In this document: positions 15,696 through 25,024 of the stretch, piece after piece
Position numbering within the stretch: position 1 is the first letter of the stretch
How the letters are laid out: each line of letters opens with the position of its first letter
Source of the DNA: JAFNAG01 sp963721405
GTDB lineage: Bacteria > Acidobacteriota > UBA6911
Length of the DNA: 64,000 nt
Direction of reading: 5' to 3'
NCBI GenBank assembly: GCA_963721405.1
Contig: CAVRJA010000006.1
Location: 62,001-126,000 of the forward strand
Position numbers and translations under genes: made by a program
The notes under the pieces: generated by a model
Told to the model about the DNA's origin: nothing
Seen by the model: the letters and a program-made list of their open reading frames with translations, nothing else
Database searches by the model: none

Positions 15696-16032
15696 ATCAG
15701 CCTCGAAGGTCGATCTCCTGCGAATTATCGAGTGAGGTCATGGGCATCCCGAGCCATAGGTGGGAATAATCACTCAGCTGCAAATGCCCTCCTGAATGGC
15801 AAATGCGTACGATCGAAAAGATACGAAGCAACTCTGATGATGCTCTGTGAAATGATCATGGAAGTCAATCCCGGTCTATAATCGCCGATATGCTGGCCCT
15901 CATTGCGGCGGTACGGCCGCACAGGCCATGGCGCATCATGCCGATGAACGCACTACCGGAGGGCAGAGCTGGCCAAGGGGCGGCAGATCCCTATGGTATC
16001 ATGGCGCTGAGCCGCGCGCAGTTGGAGTAACA
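15696..16032. other. Divergent intergenic region
   Basis: This 337-bp stretch separates the minus-strand HD hydrolase from the plus-strand antiporter and must hold both promoters. I could not identify a convincing -35/-10 pair or an operator. In-frame extension of the antiporter back to 15928 is possible but gives an unlikely hydrophilic N terminus. Confidence 0.5.
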
Positions 16033-17622
16033 ATGAACGAAACCCATTTTGCCATCAATACTTTCATCGCCTTGCTGCTGATTGCTTCGGGAGTCGCGAT
16101 GGCCGCCAAATGGGTGCGCGTCCCTTACACGCTGATGCTGGTCATTGTCGGCATCATCATCAGTCCGATGCACTTCCTCCCTACGATTCACATGTCCCCG
16201 GACCTGATCCTGCTGATCTTCCTCCCGGCACTGCTGTTTGAAGCAGCCTGGAACCTAAAGCTCCAGAGCCTGCGCGCCAACATGCTCCCGATACTCATGC
16301 TGGCTAGCGTGGGAGTCGGCATCTCGGTCGGCATCATGGGCCTTGTCCTGCACTTCGGCACAGGCCTCGGTTGGGCGCCGGCGCTTCTTTTTGGCGCGAT
16401 GATCTCAGCCACTGATCCGGTGTCAGTGCTGGCGATCTTCAAGAAGCTGGGACTCCCCATTCGACTGACAACCATTCTGGAAGGAGAGAGCCTTTTTAAC
16501 GACGGTACAGCAGTCGTCGTCTTTCGCATTATCCTGGGTATCTTTGTGGGAACCGCTTCCGAGACCGGCGGCGCGCTGGTTTGGAACTCCTTCATCTCGT
16601 TCTGCTTCGTTGTGGCGGGCGGAATCGCCGCAGGGGCCGTGGTGGGACTTCTCTCGTCGACGCTCACATCGCATTTCGACGACCATCTACTCGAGATTTC
16701 CCTCACCGCAATCGCCGCCTATGGATCGTTCCTGCTCGCGGAATGGATCCATGTTTCCCCCGTGATCGCTGTCCTCGTGACCGGCCTGATCATCGGCAAC
16801 TATGGGAGACGCATAGGGATGTCCGCAACTACGCAGGTGGCGGTGAACTCTTTCTGGGAATATGCGGCTTTCGTCGTAAACTCCCTCGTGTTCCTGCTCA
16901 TCGGCCTGGAGATTCAAATCCCCATGCTGTTCGAGAACGCGACCGCTATTGCCTGGGCACTCTTGGGGATGCTCGTTGCCCGCGCCGTCTCGATCTACGG
17001 ACTCATGCCAGGAATGAAACGCTGGATGGATTCTGTCCCATTCCGTTGGCAGCACGTGCTTTTCTGGGGAGGGCTGCGCGGTTCGCTATCCATCGCCCTG
17101 GTCCTGAGCCTGCCCACGGCGCTGCCGGGACGGTCGCAACTGGTGGTGATGATCTTTGGCGCGGTCATCTTCAGTCTCCTCGTTCAAGGATTGACCATCT
17201 CGCCTCTGCTGCGCGGGCTGCGCTTTTCTCGCCCCCCAGCCCAGCTCAAGGCGTACGAGCTGCTACAGGGAAGCCTTCTGGCCGAAACCGCCGGGTTGGC
17301 CGAGTTAGAGGCCCTGCATAATCGGGGGGTGATCGAGATCCGCGTCTTCGAGGCCCTGCGCGCCAAGCTGACGGAATCGCACCAGGACCTGCGTGCGCGC
17401 CTGGACGGCATCGATCCGGCCGGCAGCATACTCGAGAAGGAACAGATGCGGCGCGTGCTGCAGCGTGTTATCCACGTAAAGAAGGCACGCCTCACCGAGC
17501 TGCAAAGAGAGGGACTTCTCTCCGAGGCAAGCGTACACGAGCTCAACCAGAGCTTCGATCAGGAGTTAGCAGTACTGCGGGCCGAGAGCGATACTCCTAC
17601 GGAACGGTCTGGTTGTCCCTGA
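16033..17622 (+). CDS. Na+/H+ antiporter, CPA1 family
   Basis: This 529-aa protein has 11-12 membrane helices in residues 1-400 followed by a cytoplasmic helical tail of about 125 residues. The CPA1 signature is present: L-P-A-L-L-F-E-A-A-W-N near residue 60, then the ion-binding region A-T-D-P-V-S-V-L-A-I and E-G-E-S-L-F-N-D-G-T-A. The ATG at 16033 has TTGGAG upstream and starts directly before the first membrane helix. These antiporters exchange Na+ (or K+) for H+ and resemble YjcE/NhaP types. It is the first of three cation/proton antiporters in 20 kb. Confidence 0.88.
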   Translation: MNETHFAINTFIALLLIASGVAMAAKWVRVPYTLMLVIVGIIISPMHFLPTIHMSPDLILLIFLPALLFEAAWNLKLQSLRANMLPILMLASVGVGISVGIMGLVLHFGTGLGWAPALLFGAMISATDPVSVLAIFKKLGLPIRLTTILEGESLFNDGTAVVVFRIILGIFVGTASETGGALVWNSFISFCFVVAGGIAAGAVVGLLSSTLTSHFDDHLLEISLTAIAAYGSFLLAEWIHVSPVIAVLVTGLIIGNYGRRIGMSATTQVAVNSFWEYAAFVVNSLVFLLIGLEIQIPMLFENATAIAWALLGMLVARAVSIYGLMPGMKRWMDSVPFRWQHVLFWGGLRGSLSIALVLSLPTALPGRSQLVVMIFGAVIFSLLVQGLTISPLLRGLRFSRPPAQLKAYELLQGSLLAETAGLAELEALHNRGVIEIRVFEALRAKLTESHQDLRARLDGIDPAGSILEKEQMRRVLQRVIHVKKARLTELQREGLLSEASVHELNQSFDQELAVLRAESDTPTERSGCP

Positions 17623-17689
17623 CCCGTGCCGTCGGAGCGACAAGGGCGAGGGCGATCCTTTGGGCTACAACCGATCTGCGGATCGCCTG

Positions 17690-18574
17690 TTACTCCGTTG
17701 CGCCTTCAGAAACGGGGCTCACCTGGACAGGTCTCTGGGAAGGCGTGTGCCAACCGAGCAGCATGCCGCGCTTTAGGAATTCCGTTTTCGCCCGCACAGT
17801 GATATCGCTTTGAAAGCGTGGCTGATAACGATGATCGTGGACGTAAGCCTTTATGTTTACCCGGACATGCGGACAAAACTCGAACCTGTCCTGTACCAAA
17901 ACTACCACCGGCTTTCCCAGGAAGATGAATGGGGAACTGCAGGCAGCCTCGTAGCAGATCTCTTGCACCTCTGCTGGATTTGCATCCGGTGGCAGATACA
18001 GATAGGTATCCACCTGGCAGTAAGGCATTCCTGAATTCGAACACCACGCCTTCCCATTCAGGATATCGCTATTGGGTATTGTCACACGCGTATCGCTGAA
18101 GGTAGTCAATTTGGTGCTGCGCAAACCGATATGATCGATTTCACCAAGGGCGTCTCCGATTTGAACGAGATCCCCCAGCTGGTAAGGCCGATCAGCGAGA
18201 ATCACTAAGCCGCCAACAAGATTTTTGACTAGATCCTGGGCTCCCAACCCCAAAGCAATTCCAACCGAAGCCAGAACGGCCAACAACGTATTCGCCGATG
18301 GCGAAAAAATTGTGGCGATTACGATGCCGCCGCATACCCATAGGGTAAATCGAATCAAGGGGCTCAGCAGTTTGAAAAAGAAGCGAGCGCGCGAAGCTTG
18401 TCGGCTCAGACCATCCAAGGCAGTTTCGCTCAGCCGGATCAGCAGATAAACGGCGGCTATTACCAGGATGGCGTAGAAGACTTTTGCCGCCGGTATTTTG
18501 CTAAAGATGGTTGCTGGAGATTCCGACGGCACCTGAAGTGCAAGGGGGATTGAGAAAAGGGGTTTTGGTTTCAT
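17690..18574 (-). CDS. MscS-family mechanosensitive channel (short form)
   Basis: This 294-aa protein is predicted to have an N-terminal helix, then two closely spaced membrane helices. It next has the pore-lining TM3 and the beta domain entry A-S-V-G-I-A-L-G-L-G-A-Q-D-L-V-K-N-L-V-G-G, the MscS core. The beta and alpha/beta cytoplasmic domains follow (G-D-L-V-Q-I-G-D-A-L-G and V-T-I-P-N-S-D-I-L). The ATG at 18574 lies 22 bp after the stop of the big ATPase gene on the same strand, so the two are probably one operon. It opens under membrane tension to release solutes. Its family tie is strong; its gating by the ATPase is only a guess. Confidence 0.87.
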   Translation of the reverse strand: MKPKPLFSIPLALQVPSESPATIFSKIPAAKVFYAILVIAAVYLLIRLSETALDGLSRQASRARFFFKLLSPLIRFTLWVCGGIVIATIFSPSANTLLAVLASVGIALGLGAQDLVKNLVGGLVILADRPYQLGDLVQIGDALGEIDHIGLRSTKLTTFSDTRVTIPNSDILNGKAWCSNSGMPYCQVDTYLYLPPDANPAEVQEICYEAACSSPFIFLGKPVVVLVQDRFEFCPHVRVNIKAYVHDHRYQPRFQSDITVRAKTEFLKRGMLLGWHTPSQRPVQVSPVSEGATE

Positions 18575-18596
18575 ATATCCTAACCGCTGATCAATA

Positions 18597-21380
18597 TCAC
18601 AGCAAGTTATTGCGATAGAGAGCATCCTTGACGACGGGCATCGCCTCCGGACGCACTCGGAAACCAGGCCGGCCGGGATCAGGCTGAATGAGCTCACGGG
18701 TTAAGAGTTCATCCAAGCATGCCTGGCTTGCGGCAACGCTCCGTTGAAAAACGAGACCATACTCTTCCGAAGTGAGGCTCCCATGTTGCAGGATCGCCGT
18801 CAAAGCAAAAAGATGATCCAAGCTGAGATTTTTGGTTACTTCCGACAGATCGCGCTCGGCGATGGGATTCAAGAAAAGGGCTCCACCCCGGACTGATTCA
18901 ATCTGACCCAGCCAAAGATCGAACGCGGCTCGATAAATACCTGCAGATTCAAGGGCCAGGCTATTAAAGAAGGCAACCTCAGGATTGGGCCGGCCTTGCA
19001 CTGAATTGCTCAAGCGGCCGCGCAGAGTGGCCGGCGGCTGAAACGCAGGAAACTGCGCCCGCAAGCCAGACAGGTTGTGACGCAACATAATAGCTCGCTG
19101 CAGGTCCTCCCGACTGGCCGTGCCCGCATTGATGCGGTGTGAGAAGCTCTGGCCCAGGCTAATCGCGGCGTCCAGGAACTGAAATGCGACTCGGTTGACG
19201 GACAAAATCCAGAGCGTGGACGAGCAGGTGGCAGCTATGCATCTTTGAAGTTCCCGAATTGCCTCGTAATATCCAACCTGCCGCAAGAAGGTGCGTTCGA
19301 CTTCCTCGAGAATGATCACGCGTCGTCCCTCGGCAAGCACTCGCACCAATTTTGCGGGATCCTCAACTCCCACCAAGCGAGCCAAAAAGTCTCGCAAGCG
19401 GATTGGAGAGACTAAACGTTCGCCGAATTCCCCCGAAATGATTTTCAGGTCATTCAGCCAGCGCTTCAGAGCGCAATTTATAAGGCTCGTCTTTCCACTA
19501 CCACGTTCTCCGACAATGAGCAGAGCTGCCGGACGACCCTCCTCCCAAAGCGCTCGTGCCTGGGCGATAGCCGACATCTCCTCCCCGCGTCCAACCAGAA
19601 ACCTCGGATCTTGCACCGCTTCAGCCCGAAAAAGATAGCGATAGAGGGCAGATAGTTCGCTGGTGTCAGCCGCGATGAACTCTTCTGGCAAATAAGGTCG
19701 CGTGATTACCTGCACTTTGCCCTGCGACAAAGCTCGCTTCCAGCCGATGTAGATCAGAAATCCCTGAACTATCCTCCCTTGTGCCTGCCACAGCCGGCGC
19801 AGTTCCTGGCCGAGCCAGGACATGGTACTTTGGCCTATGAGCACGAGGGCACGACGTAGTCCCTGCTGTGCCAGGTAAGCCTGAACGCCCAGCCGGTGGC
19901 GCACCAAAACAAGCCTGTTGTCGATGAAGATTGACGCCACCGCTCGGGCCAGGCGGAGGCTCGCCGAACGGTTCCACTGAGGCGGCTCATCCCGATAGAA
20001 TTCGAGCAACGAAAGTGCGTTGCGGAGCGCTTCCTGTGCTACTTGTGACTCAGGATTTTCTTCGGCGGATATCCTCTCAGCCGCAAAGCCCACTACCTGG
20101 CGAGCCCGCTCGATGCCTTGGAAGATCTTAAGATGTTCCGAAGCGATTTCTTCAAATAAGCGAGCGATCTCCTGGCGGGCGGATTGTCTAAACGCGCGCT
20201 GGAATGTGGCTCTGGGATGGTAGCGCTTCCATCTCTTGCGGCGACGAGATACGGCGGACAACCTGGTCAGTTTCTGTGTGGACTCGGGGAGAGTTTCCAG
20301 CACCGTCTGGCATGCTGAATCCAGTTCCGCAAGCCTGGTGTCAGCGGGTACTACGTCGGCCTTTAGTCGCGGGAAATGCTCTTGCATGTTTTGGGGAGTC
20401 CATTGACGAAGCCAATCCAGGATCCCTTCGAGATCCTTCATGAGATTGGCCAGCTCCGCTTCGAGGTTTTCCAGCGCCTGATTGCACAGGTCCAGAATGC
20501 GATCTTCACTGCGCGCCAAAGCCAATTCCAGCTGGATTTCGGCATCCGCACTCCTCATCTGCTCTGTCCAGAGGTCCAGGTGATGGACGCTCTGGTCGCT
20601 GAGCTTCAGAGGCTTCCCGCGTGGATGCCACAATATGCTGGCGACCAGGCCCTTTGCGAGGCGTCGGATTGTAAGCTGCGTCCACTTACGCCAGCCTTCA
20701 AGAGCCGTATCTGCCTGCTTGACAGACATTTGGACCGCGCCGTACACCTCACTATGGCAGGACTGAAGATCTGCATCCCGCGGTCGTCGCCCCAATATGG
20801 AAGCATCCATAGCCCCACGTGCGATGTCCCAGTGCGATTTCAGATGGCGCGTGGCGGAAGCAAAGGCGAGCAAAAACTCTCCATCGGTCCGAAAACGCTG
20901 CGCGCATGATTTCCTGAGTTCGCGAGCGATGACTGTTCTGAAAGGGAGCGAGAATTGTTTCCGCCGGATAGATCCTAAACGCCTGCGGAATCCCGCCGGG
21001 CAATTCATGCCGAGCGCCTTGAGCATGACCGGCCCATGTACCGGAAGATCCGAGGGCAGGGTCTGCACGCTTTTTTCCAGGCTGCGATCAAAATCTTCGA
21101 TGGCTGCCAAGGCCCGGCTGTATGGCTGGTCGTGTTCCCACTGCACTAGAGGCTCATAGAGCAGCCGTTGCGCGATTTCCTTTCGGGCTTGTCGGAAAGA
21201 GAGCAGATCGAAACTTTCGACACTGGCAGCTGAGGGAATCTCAACCCTGCGGTACTGCGCTTCGAGGATGTCCTCCATCTCTCGTCGACAATTCGCCCAT
21301 AGCTGGATGAGGCGCTCATTGCGGGCGGAATGGCGGTCAAGAAATCTGGCCCACAGATCTCCAAATGACGGTTCTGCCAT
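18597..21380 (-). CDS. Large AAA-type ATPase of unknown function, paired with MscS
   Basis: This 927-aa cytosolic protein has an all-helical N-terminal region of about 590 residues that I cannot assign. It is followed by a P-loop ATPase: Walker A G-E-R-G-S-G-K-T at about residues 624-631 and a Walker B-like R-V-I-I-L-E-E-V near residue 688. A probable sensor segment L-W-I-L-S-V-N-R comes next, and the C terminus looks like a winged helix (D-H-L-F-A-L-T-A-I-L-Q-H-G). The architecture recalls STAND/AAA regulators that couple sensing to an effector. It is flanked by an APC permease (140 bp upstream) and an MscS gene (22 bp downstream), all on one strand. The ATG at 21380 is preferred over an upstream start for lack of similarity there. 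The function is unknown. Confidence 0.72.
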   Translation of the reverse strand: MAEPSFGDLWARFLDRHSARNERLIQLWANCRREMEDILEAQYRRVEIPSAASVESFDLLSFRQARKEIAQRLLYEPLVQWEHDQPYSRALAAIEDFDRSLEKSVQTLPSDLPVHGPVMLKALGMNCPAGFRRRLGSIRRKQFSLPFRTVIARELRKSCAQRFRTDGEFLLAFASATRHLKSHWDIARGAMDASILGRRPRDADLQSCHSEVYGAVQMSVKQADTALEGWRKWTQLTIRRLAKGLVASILWHPRGKPLKLSDQSVHHLDLWTEQMRSADAEIQLELALARSEDRILDLCNQALENLEAELANLMKDLEGILDWLRQWTPQNMQEHFPRLKADVVPADTRLAELDSACQTVLETLPESTQKLTRLSAVSRRRKRWKRYHPRATFQRAFRQSARQEIARLFEEIASEHLKIFQGIERARQVVGFAAERISAEENPESQVAQEALRNALSLLEFYRDEPPQWNRSASLRLARAVASIFIDNRLVLVRHRLGVQAYLAQQGLRRALVLIGQSTMSWLGQELRRLWQAQGRIVQGFLIYIGWKRALSQGKVQVITRPYLPEEFIAADTSELSALYRYLFRAEAVQDPRFLVGRGEEMSAIAQARALWEEGRPAALLIVGERGSGKTSLINCALKRWLNDLKIISGEFGERLVSPIRLRDFLARLVGVEDPAKLVRVLAEGRRVIILEEVERTFLRQVGYYEAIRELQRCIAATCSSTLWILSVNRVAFQFLDAAISLGQSFSHRINAGTASREDLQRAIMLRHNLSGLRAQFPAFQPPATLRGRLSNSVQGRPNPEVAFFNSLALESAGIYRAAFDLWLGQIESVRGGALFLNPIAERDLSEVTKNLSLDHLFALTAILQHGSLTSEEYGLVFQRSVAASQACLDELLTRELIQPDPGRPGFRVRPEAMPVVKDALYRNNLL

Positions 21381-21520
21381 TGCCGAGAACCTCGTTGAGG
21401 ATCTAGAACTGACACATAAGCTATAAAAGAGCAAGAAGGAACTTGCCGTACAATGAAAGGAATGGATCCCGGCCCACAAACATGCGCATCAAATCAAGGG
21501 ATCATTTGCCAAAGGAGGTG

Positions 21521-23521
21521 CTATTCGCTCATGAGAAATATCAAGGGGCGAACATCATCTTCGGTGGTCCAATCCCAATAGCGCAGCAGGATTTTATAAA
21601 CCATCAGGCCTACCTCGCCTTCTCCAAAGATCAGGTATCTCGCAGACTGGGCCATCAGGTTTTGCCTCGACAGACCGAGAAACAAACTGATTGGATCGAT
21701 CAACTCGCTGAGGTACGCAATCGTATTGGCGACTGCAACCGCGCCGGAAAGTTCGATCACAAAATCTTCGCCTTCGCGGCGGATCATTAGTCTCAGCCGG
21801 GCCAGGAAGTCACTACGATTATCGGTCAGGCTCACGTGAATGAATGCTAGCGGTCCCTTGATCTCGTAATACTTCCTTATATCCCGGGCTTTCCGCATAC
21901 GCGCGCCCAGAGAGCTGGTGCGTACAGGCACGGCATTGACCTTTTTGCCGACCAGCAACGGCCACAGGTTTGCGGACTCTTCATCGGCAAGCACCAATTC
22001 GGCAACCCGCAATTCTTTGGAGCGTTGATACCTGCTGATGGCACTGAGGATAATGATCAGGATGGTGAATATGCCGGCGATGATCACGCCGTCGGGCCGT
22101 TCCTTAACATTATCCAGGAGGGTGAAGACAAACACGGCGGTCAGAATCCAGAAAAATGAACTGAGCGCAAAGGATCTAGGCGCTTTACCTCCGTTCCGAC
22201 TCGAATAGTCTCTTGCGTGAGCCAGCGCCACCGCCATCGCTGCTGAAGTGATCAGGGCAAGGACACCGGTTGCGTAGGCGCCGGCCTGTTTTTCGACGCT
22301 GGCACCGAAGATGACTGTGACGATGACGTCGATTCCGAACAATGCCACCACCAGCGGACGTGAATAAGATACCCATCGCGGTGCCATTCCGAAACGTGGC
22401 AGGTATCTGGGTATCAGATTGATCAGTCCTGTCATGGCGGACGCGCCCGCAAACCAGAGAATAAGGATCGTAGAAAAGTCGTAAACTGACCCGAATCCAT
22501 TTCCCAAATACAGGTGGGCAAGATACGCAAGTGCTCTGCCGGCAGCCGGACCGTTCGCGGAATACGCTTCTTCAGGAACGAGCATGGTTGTCACAAAACT
22601 CGAAGTGAGCAGCATAAAACTCATGATCAAGGCAGCGGATCCCAGCAGTTTGCGGGTTGCACGAATCCGATTCGTTGGGAACTTGACCGAATGCGCCTCT
22701 CCGCAGATCAATGGCATGACGGTAACTCCGGTTTCAAAACCGCTCAGTCCAAGCGCCAATCGAGGAAATATCAGACCAGAGGCCAGCAGCAGCATGGTCC
22801 AGTCACCATGCAGCAGAAGCGCTGCATGCCATCTGGAGATCACCTCCGGATGCCGGAATATTTCTAAAGCAGCCCGGGCAATCACGACCAGGTTTAAGAG
22901 CAGGTACGGAATTGTAACTGCCTGCGCCAGCCCGATGGCTTCACGAAAACCCTTGAGAAAGATGATCGCCAGCATGCTTAAAAATCCGATAGTGAGCGCA
23001 AGTCGGGCTTCTCCCAAGTAAGGCCGCAGGTAAACGTTTTCGATCGCATGCTGGGTTGCGTCGGCGGCTGAGAGCGTCATCGTGATTACGAAATCCGTCC
23101 CGGCGAATCCGAGCAGGATGAGGACGAAGAGTTTCCCCTTCCATCCGGGCAGGAGATTTTCGAGCATGGCAATAGAGCCCTGCCCCGCAAAGGACCTGGC
23201 TGCGACTTGACCGTAAATCGGCAGGGCGCCAAGCAAAGTAACAACCAGGAGAATGCCGGTTGCCAAAGGAGACAGGGCGCCCGCTGCAAGCAATGCAATG
23301 CCTGGTTGGTATCCCAGGGTCGAGAAGTAATCAACCCCGGTCAACCACAGCACTCGATACCAGGGTTGGCATGATTCCGCTCCGTGCGGCTCGTCGATTT
23401 TGTTGTGAAGGAACCATCGTCCGACAAAGGATTTGGGCCAAGCGGTCCGCGGTACCGGCAGAGCCGGCAGAAGAAACTCTGGTTTCGCGCTCGATTCATT
23501 GACTGACGGCGAGGTGTTCAA
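21521..23521 (-). CDS. APC-superfamily amino acid permease with cytoplasmic tail
   Basis: This 666-aa protein has about 12 membrane helices in residues 50-490, with the APC signature near D-Y-F-S-T-L-G-Y-Q-P-G-I-A. A soluble tail of about 170 residues includes V-L-A-D-E-E-S-A-N and ends M-S-E. It starts with TTG preceded by GTGAGG; no ATG is available before the first helices. The substrate is unknown and an amino acid or polyamine is likely for the family. A damaged paralogue lies at 36717-37963 and shares both ends almost residue for residue. It heads a probable operon with the AAA ATPase and MscS. Confidence 0.83.
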   Translation of the reverse strand: MNTSPSVNESSAKPEFLLPALPVPRTAWPKSFVGRWFLHNKIDEPHGAESCQPWYRVLWLTGVDYFSTLGYQPGIALLAAGALSPLATGILLVVTLLGALPIYGQVAARSFAGQGSIAMLENLLPGWKGKLFVLILLGFAGTDFVITMTLSAADATQHAIENVYLRPYLGEARLALTIGFLSMLAIIFLKGFREAIGLAQAVTIPYLLLNLVVIARAALEIFRHPEVISRWHAALLLHGDWTMLLLASGLIFPRLALGLSGFETGVTVMPLICGEAHSVKFPTNRIRATRKLLGSAALIMSFMLLTSSFVTTMLVPEEAYSANGPAAGRALAYLAHLYLGNGFGSVYDFSTILILWFAGASAMTGLINLIPRYLPRFGMAPRWVSYSRPLVVALFGIDVIVTVIFGASVEKQAGAYATGVLALITSAAMAVALAHARDYSSRNGGKAPRSFALSSFFWILTAVFVFTLLDNVKERPDGVIIAGIFTILIIILSAISRYQRSKELRVAELVLADEESANLWPLLVGKKVNAVPVRTSSLGARMRKARDIRKYYEIKGPLAFIHVSLTDNRSDFLARLRLMIRREGEDFVIELSGAVAVANTIAYLSELIDPISLFLGLSRQNLMAQSARYLIFGEGEVGLMVYKILLRYWDWTTEDDVRPLIFLMSE

Positions 23522-23794
23522 CGGAACCTCACTCTAGAACTATCTGTTCCAAAAGGCGATGAACCGTAAAGCACTATGCAATCATAACATCACATATGTT
23601 TGTGGATTTGAGACATTTGGATTTCACGAAGCCGCATCTGATAGGTTGCCGGTAGTTCTCTCGCTTTCTGATCCACGATCGGAACCGCATTAATCCTGCC
23701 GAGCTGGTACTCGGTTTTTTGGAAAAAACTACCCCATGGGGGCGATGGTTCGCCGTTCAGTTCCAGCTTATGTTTGGACAGGAGGTAAAATCCC

Positions 23795-25024
23795 ATGTCC
23801 GACTTCTATCAGACCGGCGTTGTAGCCACATTGCATCGTTTGAAACCCAACGACGCGGCGAGGCTGGATCGGGAGTTGCATGCGTTCTCCAAGCACTACA
23901 GGATCGGCCTGGTTCTGCCGGCACTCTATACGGAGTTTGAAAGTCCGTCCATGCGACGGATCGTCGATGAGCTGGCGAACGTTAACTATCTGCGCCACAT
24001 CGTCGTCGCGCTCGGGCGAGCAGGTCCCAGAGAGTATGAGGCTGTAAAGGATTTCTTCCATGGTTTCCCGCATCCGGTGACCATCCTCTGGGTGGATAGT
24101 CCACCGGTCCAAGACCTTCTGGCTTTGTTAAGGGATCGCGGACTATCTGCCGGGCAGGATGGCAAGGGGCGCAGTTGCTGGCTGGCCTACGGATATCTCC
24201 TTGCCACGGGAGATTGTGACGTGATCGCTCTCCACGATTGCGACATCGTAAACTACAACAGACAGCTCCTGGCCCGTCTGGTGTACCCGGTGGCAAACCC
24301 AAACCTGGGCTTTGAGTTCTGCAAAGGGTACTACGCTCGCGTCACGGACAAGATGCACGGGCGGGTTACGCGGCTTTTTATGACGCCGCTGATCCGCGCG
24401 ATGGAAAGCATGGCTCCGGCCACGCCGTTTCTGCGTTTCCTGGATAGCTTCCGCTACCCGCTCGCGGGTGAGTTCGCCATGCGGGCCGATCTGGCCCGGA
24501 CAAACCGGATTCCCTGTGATTGGGGTCTCGAAGTTGGAGTGCTGGCTGAGATTTTTCGCAACTGCGCCACATCGCGGATCTGCCAGGTGGATCTTGCCGA
24601 CAGTTACGAACACAAACATCAGGATCTGTCGAGCGAAGATCCGTCCAAAGGCTTGCGACGGATGGCCTGCGACATAGCAAAATCGCTTATGCGCACCCTG
24701 GCGGGAGAGGGGCTTACCATTACCAAGGATCACTTCCGCAGCCTGGAAGTCCGTTATGTCCGCATGGCCGAAGACACCATCGGCCGATATCATGCGGACG
24801 CGATGCTCAACGGCCTCGAATTCGACCGCCACATCGAAGAACTCGCGGTGGCGACCTTTGCCAAGAGCTTGCATGAGGCTGCCTCAGAATTCACCGCGGA
24901 CCCTCTGGGCCTCCCGCTCCTGCCCAATTGGAACCGCGTGATTGCAGCTGTTCCAGACTTCTTTGACCTTCTGCTCAAGAGAATCCAGGAGGCATCGCAG
25001 TTGGTACGCAGCCATGTCGCATGA
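23795..25024 (+). CDS. gpgS: Glucosyl-3-phosphoglycerate synthase-like glycosyltransferase (GT81)
   Basis: This 409-aa enzyme opens M-S-D-F-Y-Q-T-G-V-V-A-T-L-H-R and contains the metal/nucleotide-sugar site A-L-H-D-C-D-I-V near residue 150, then N-L-G-F-E-F-C-K-G-Y-Y-A-R-V and D-S-F-R-Y-P-L-A-G-E-F-A. These features are those of bacterial GpgS, which joins glucose from a nucleotide sugar to 3-phosphoglycerate on the way to glucosylglycerate, a compatible solute. A GGAGGT ribosome site precedes the ATG. The next gene, another glycosyltransferase, overlaps by 11 bp. An MPGP-type phosphatase for the second step is at 31755-32603. Confidence 0.78.
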   Translation: MSDFYQTGVVATLHRLKPNDAARLDRELHAFSKHYRIGLVLPALYTEFESPSMRRIVDELANVNYLRHIVVALGRAGPREYEAVKDFFHGFPHPVTILWVDSPPVQDLLALLRDRGLSAGQDGKGRSCWLAYGYLLATGDCDVIALHDCDIVNYNRQLLARLVYPVANPNLGFEFCKGYYARVTDKMHGRVTRLFMTPLIRAMESMAPATPFLRFLDSFRYPLAGEFAMRADLARTNRIPCDWGLEVGVLAEIFRNCATSRICQVDLADSYEHKHQDLSSEDPSKGLRRMACDIAKSLMRTLAGEGLTITKDHFRSLEVRYVRMAEDTIGRYHADAMLNGLEFDRHIEELAVATFAKSLHEAASEFTADPLGLPLLPNWNRVIAAVPDFFDLLLKRIQEASQLVRSHVA

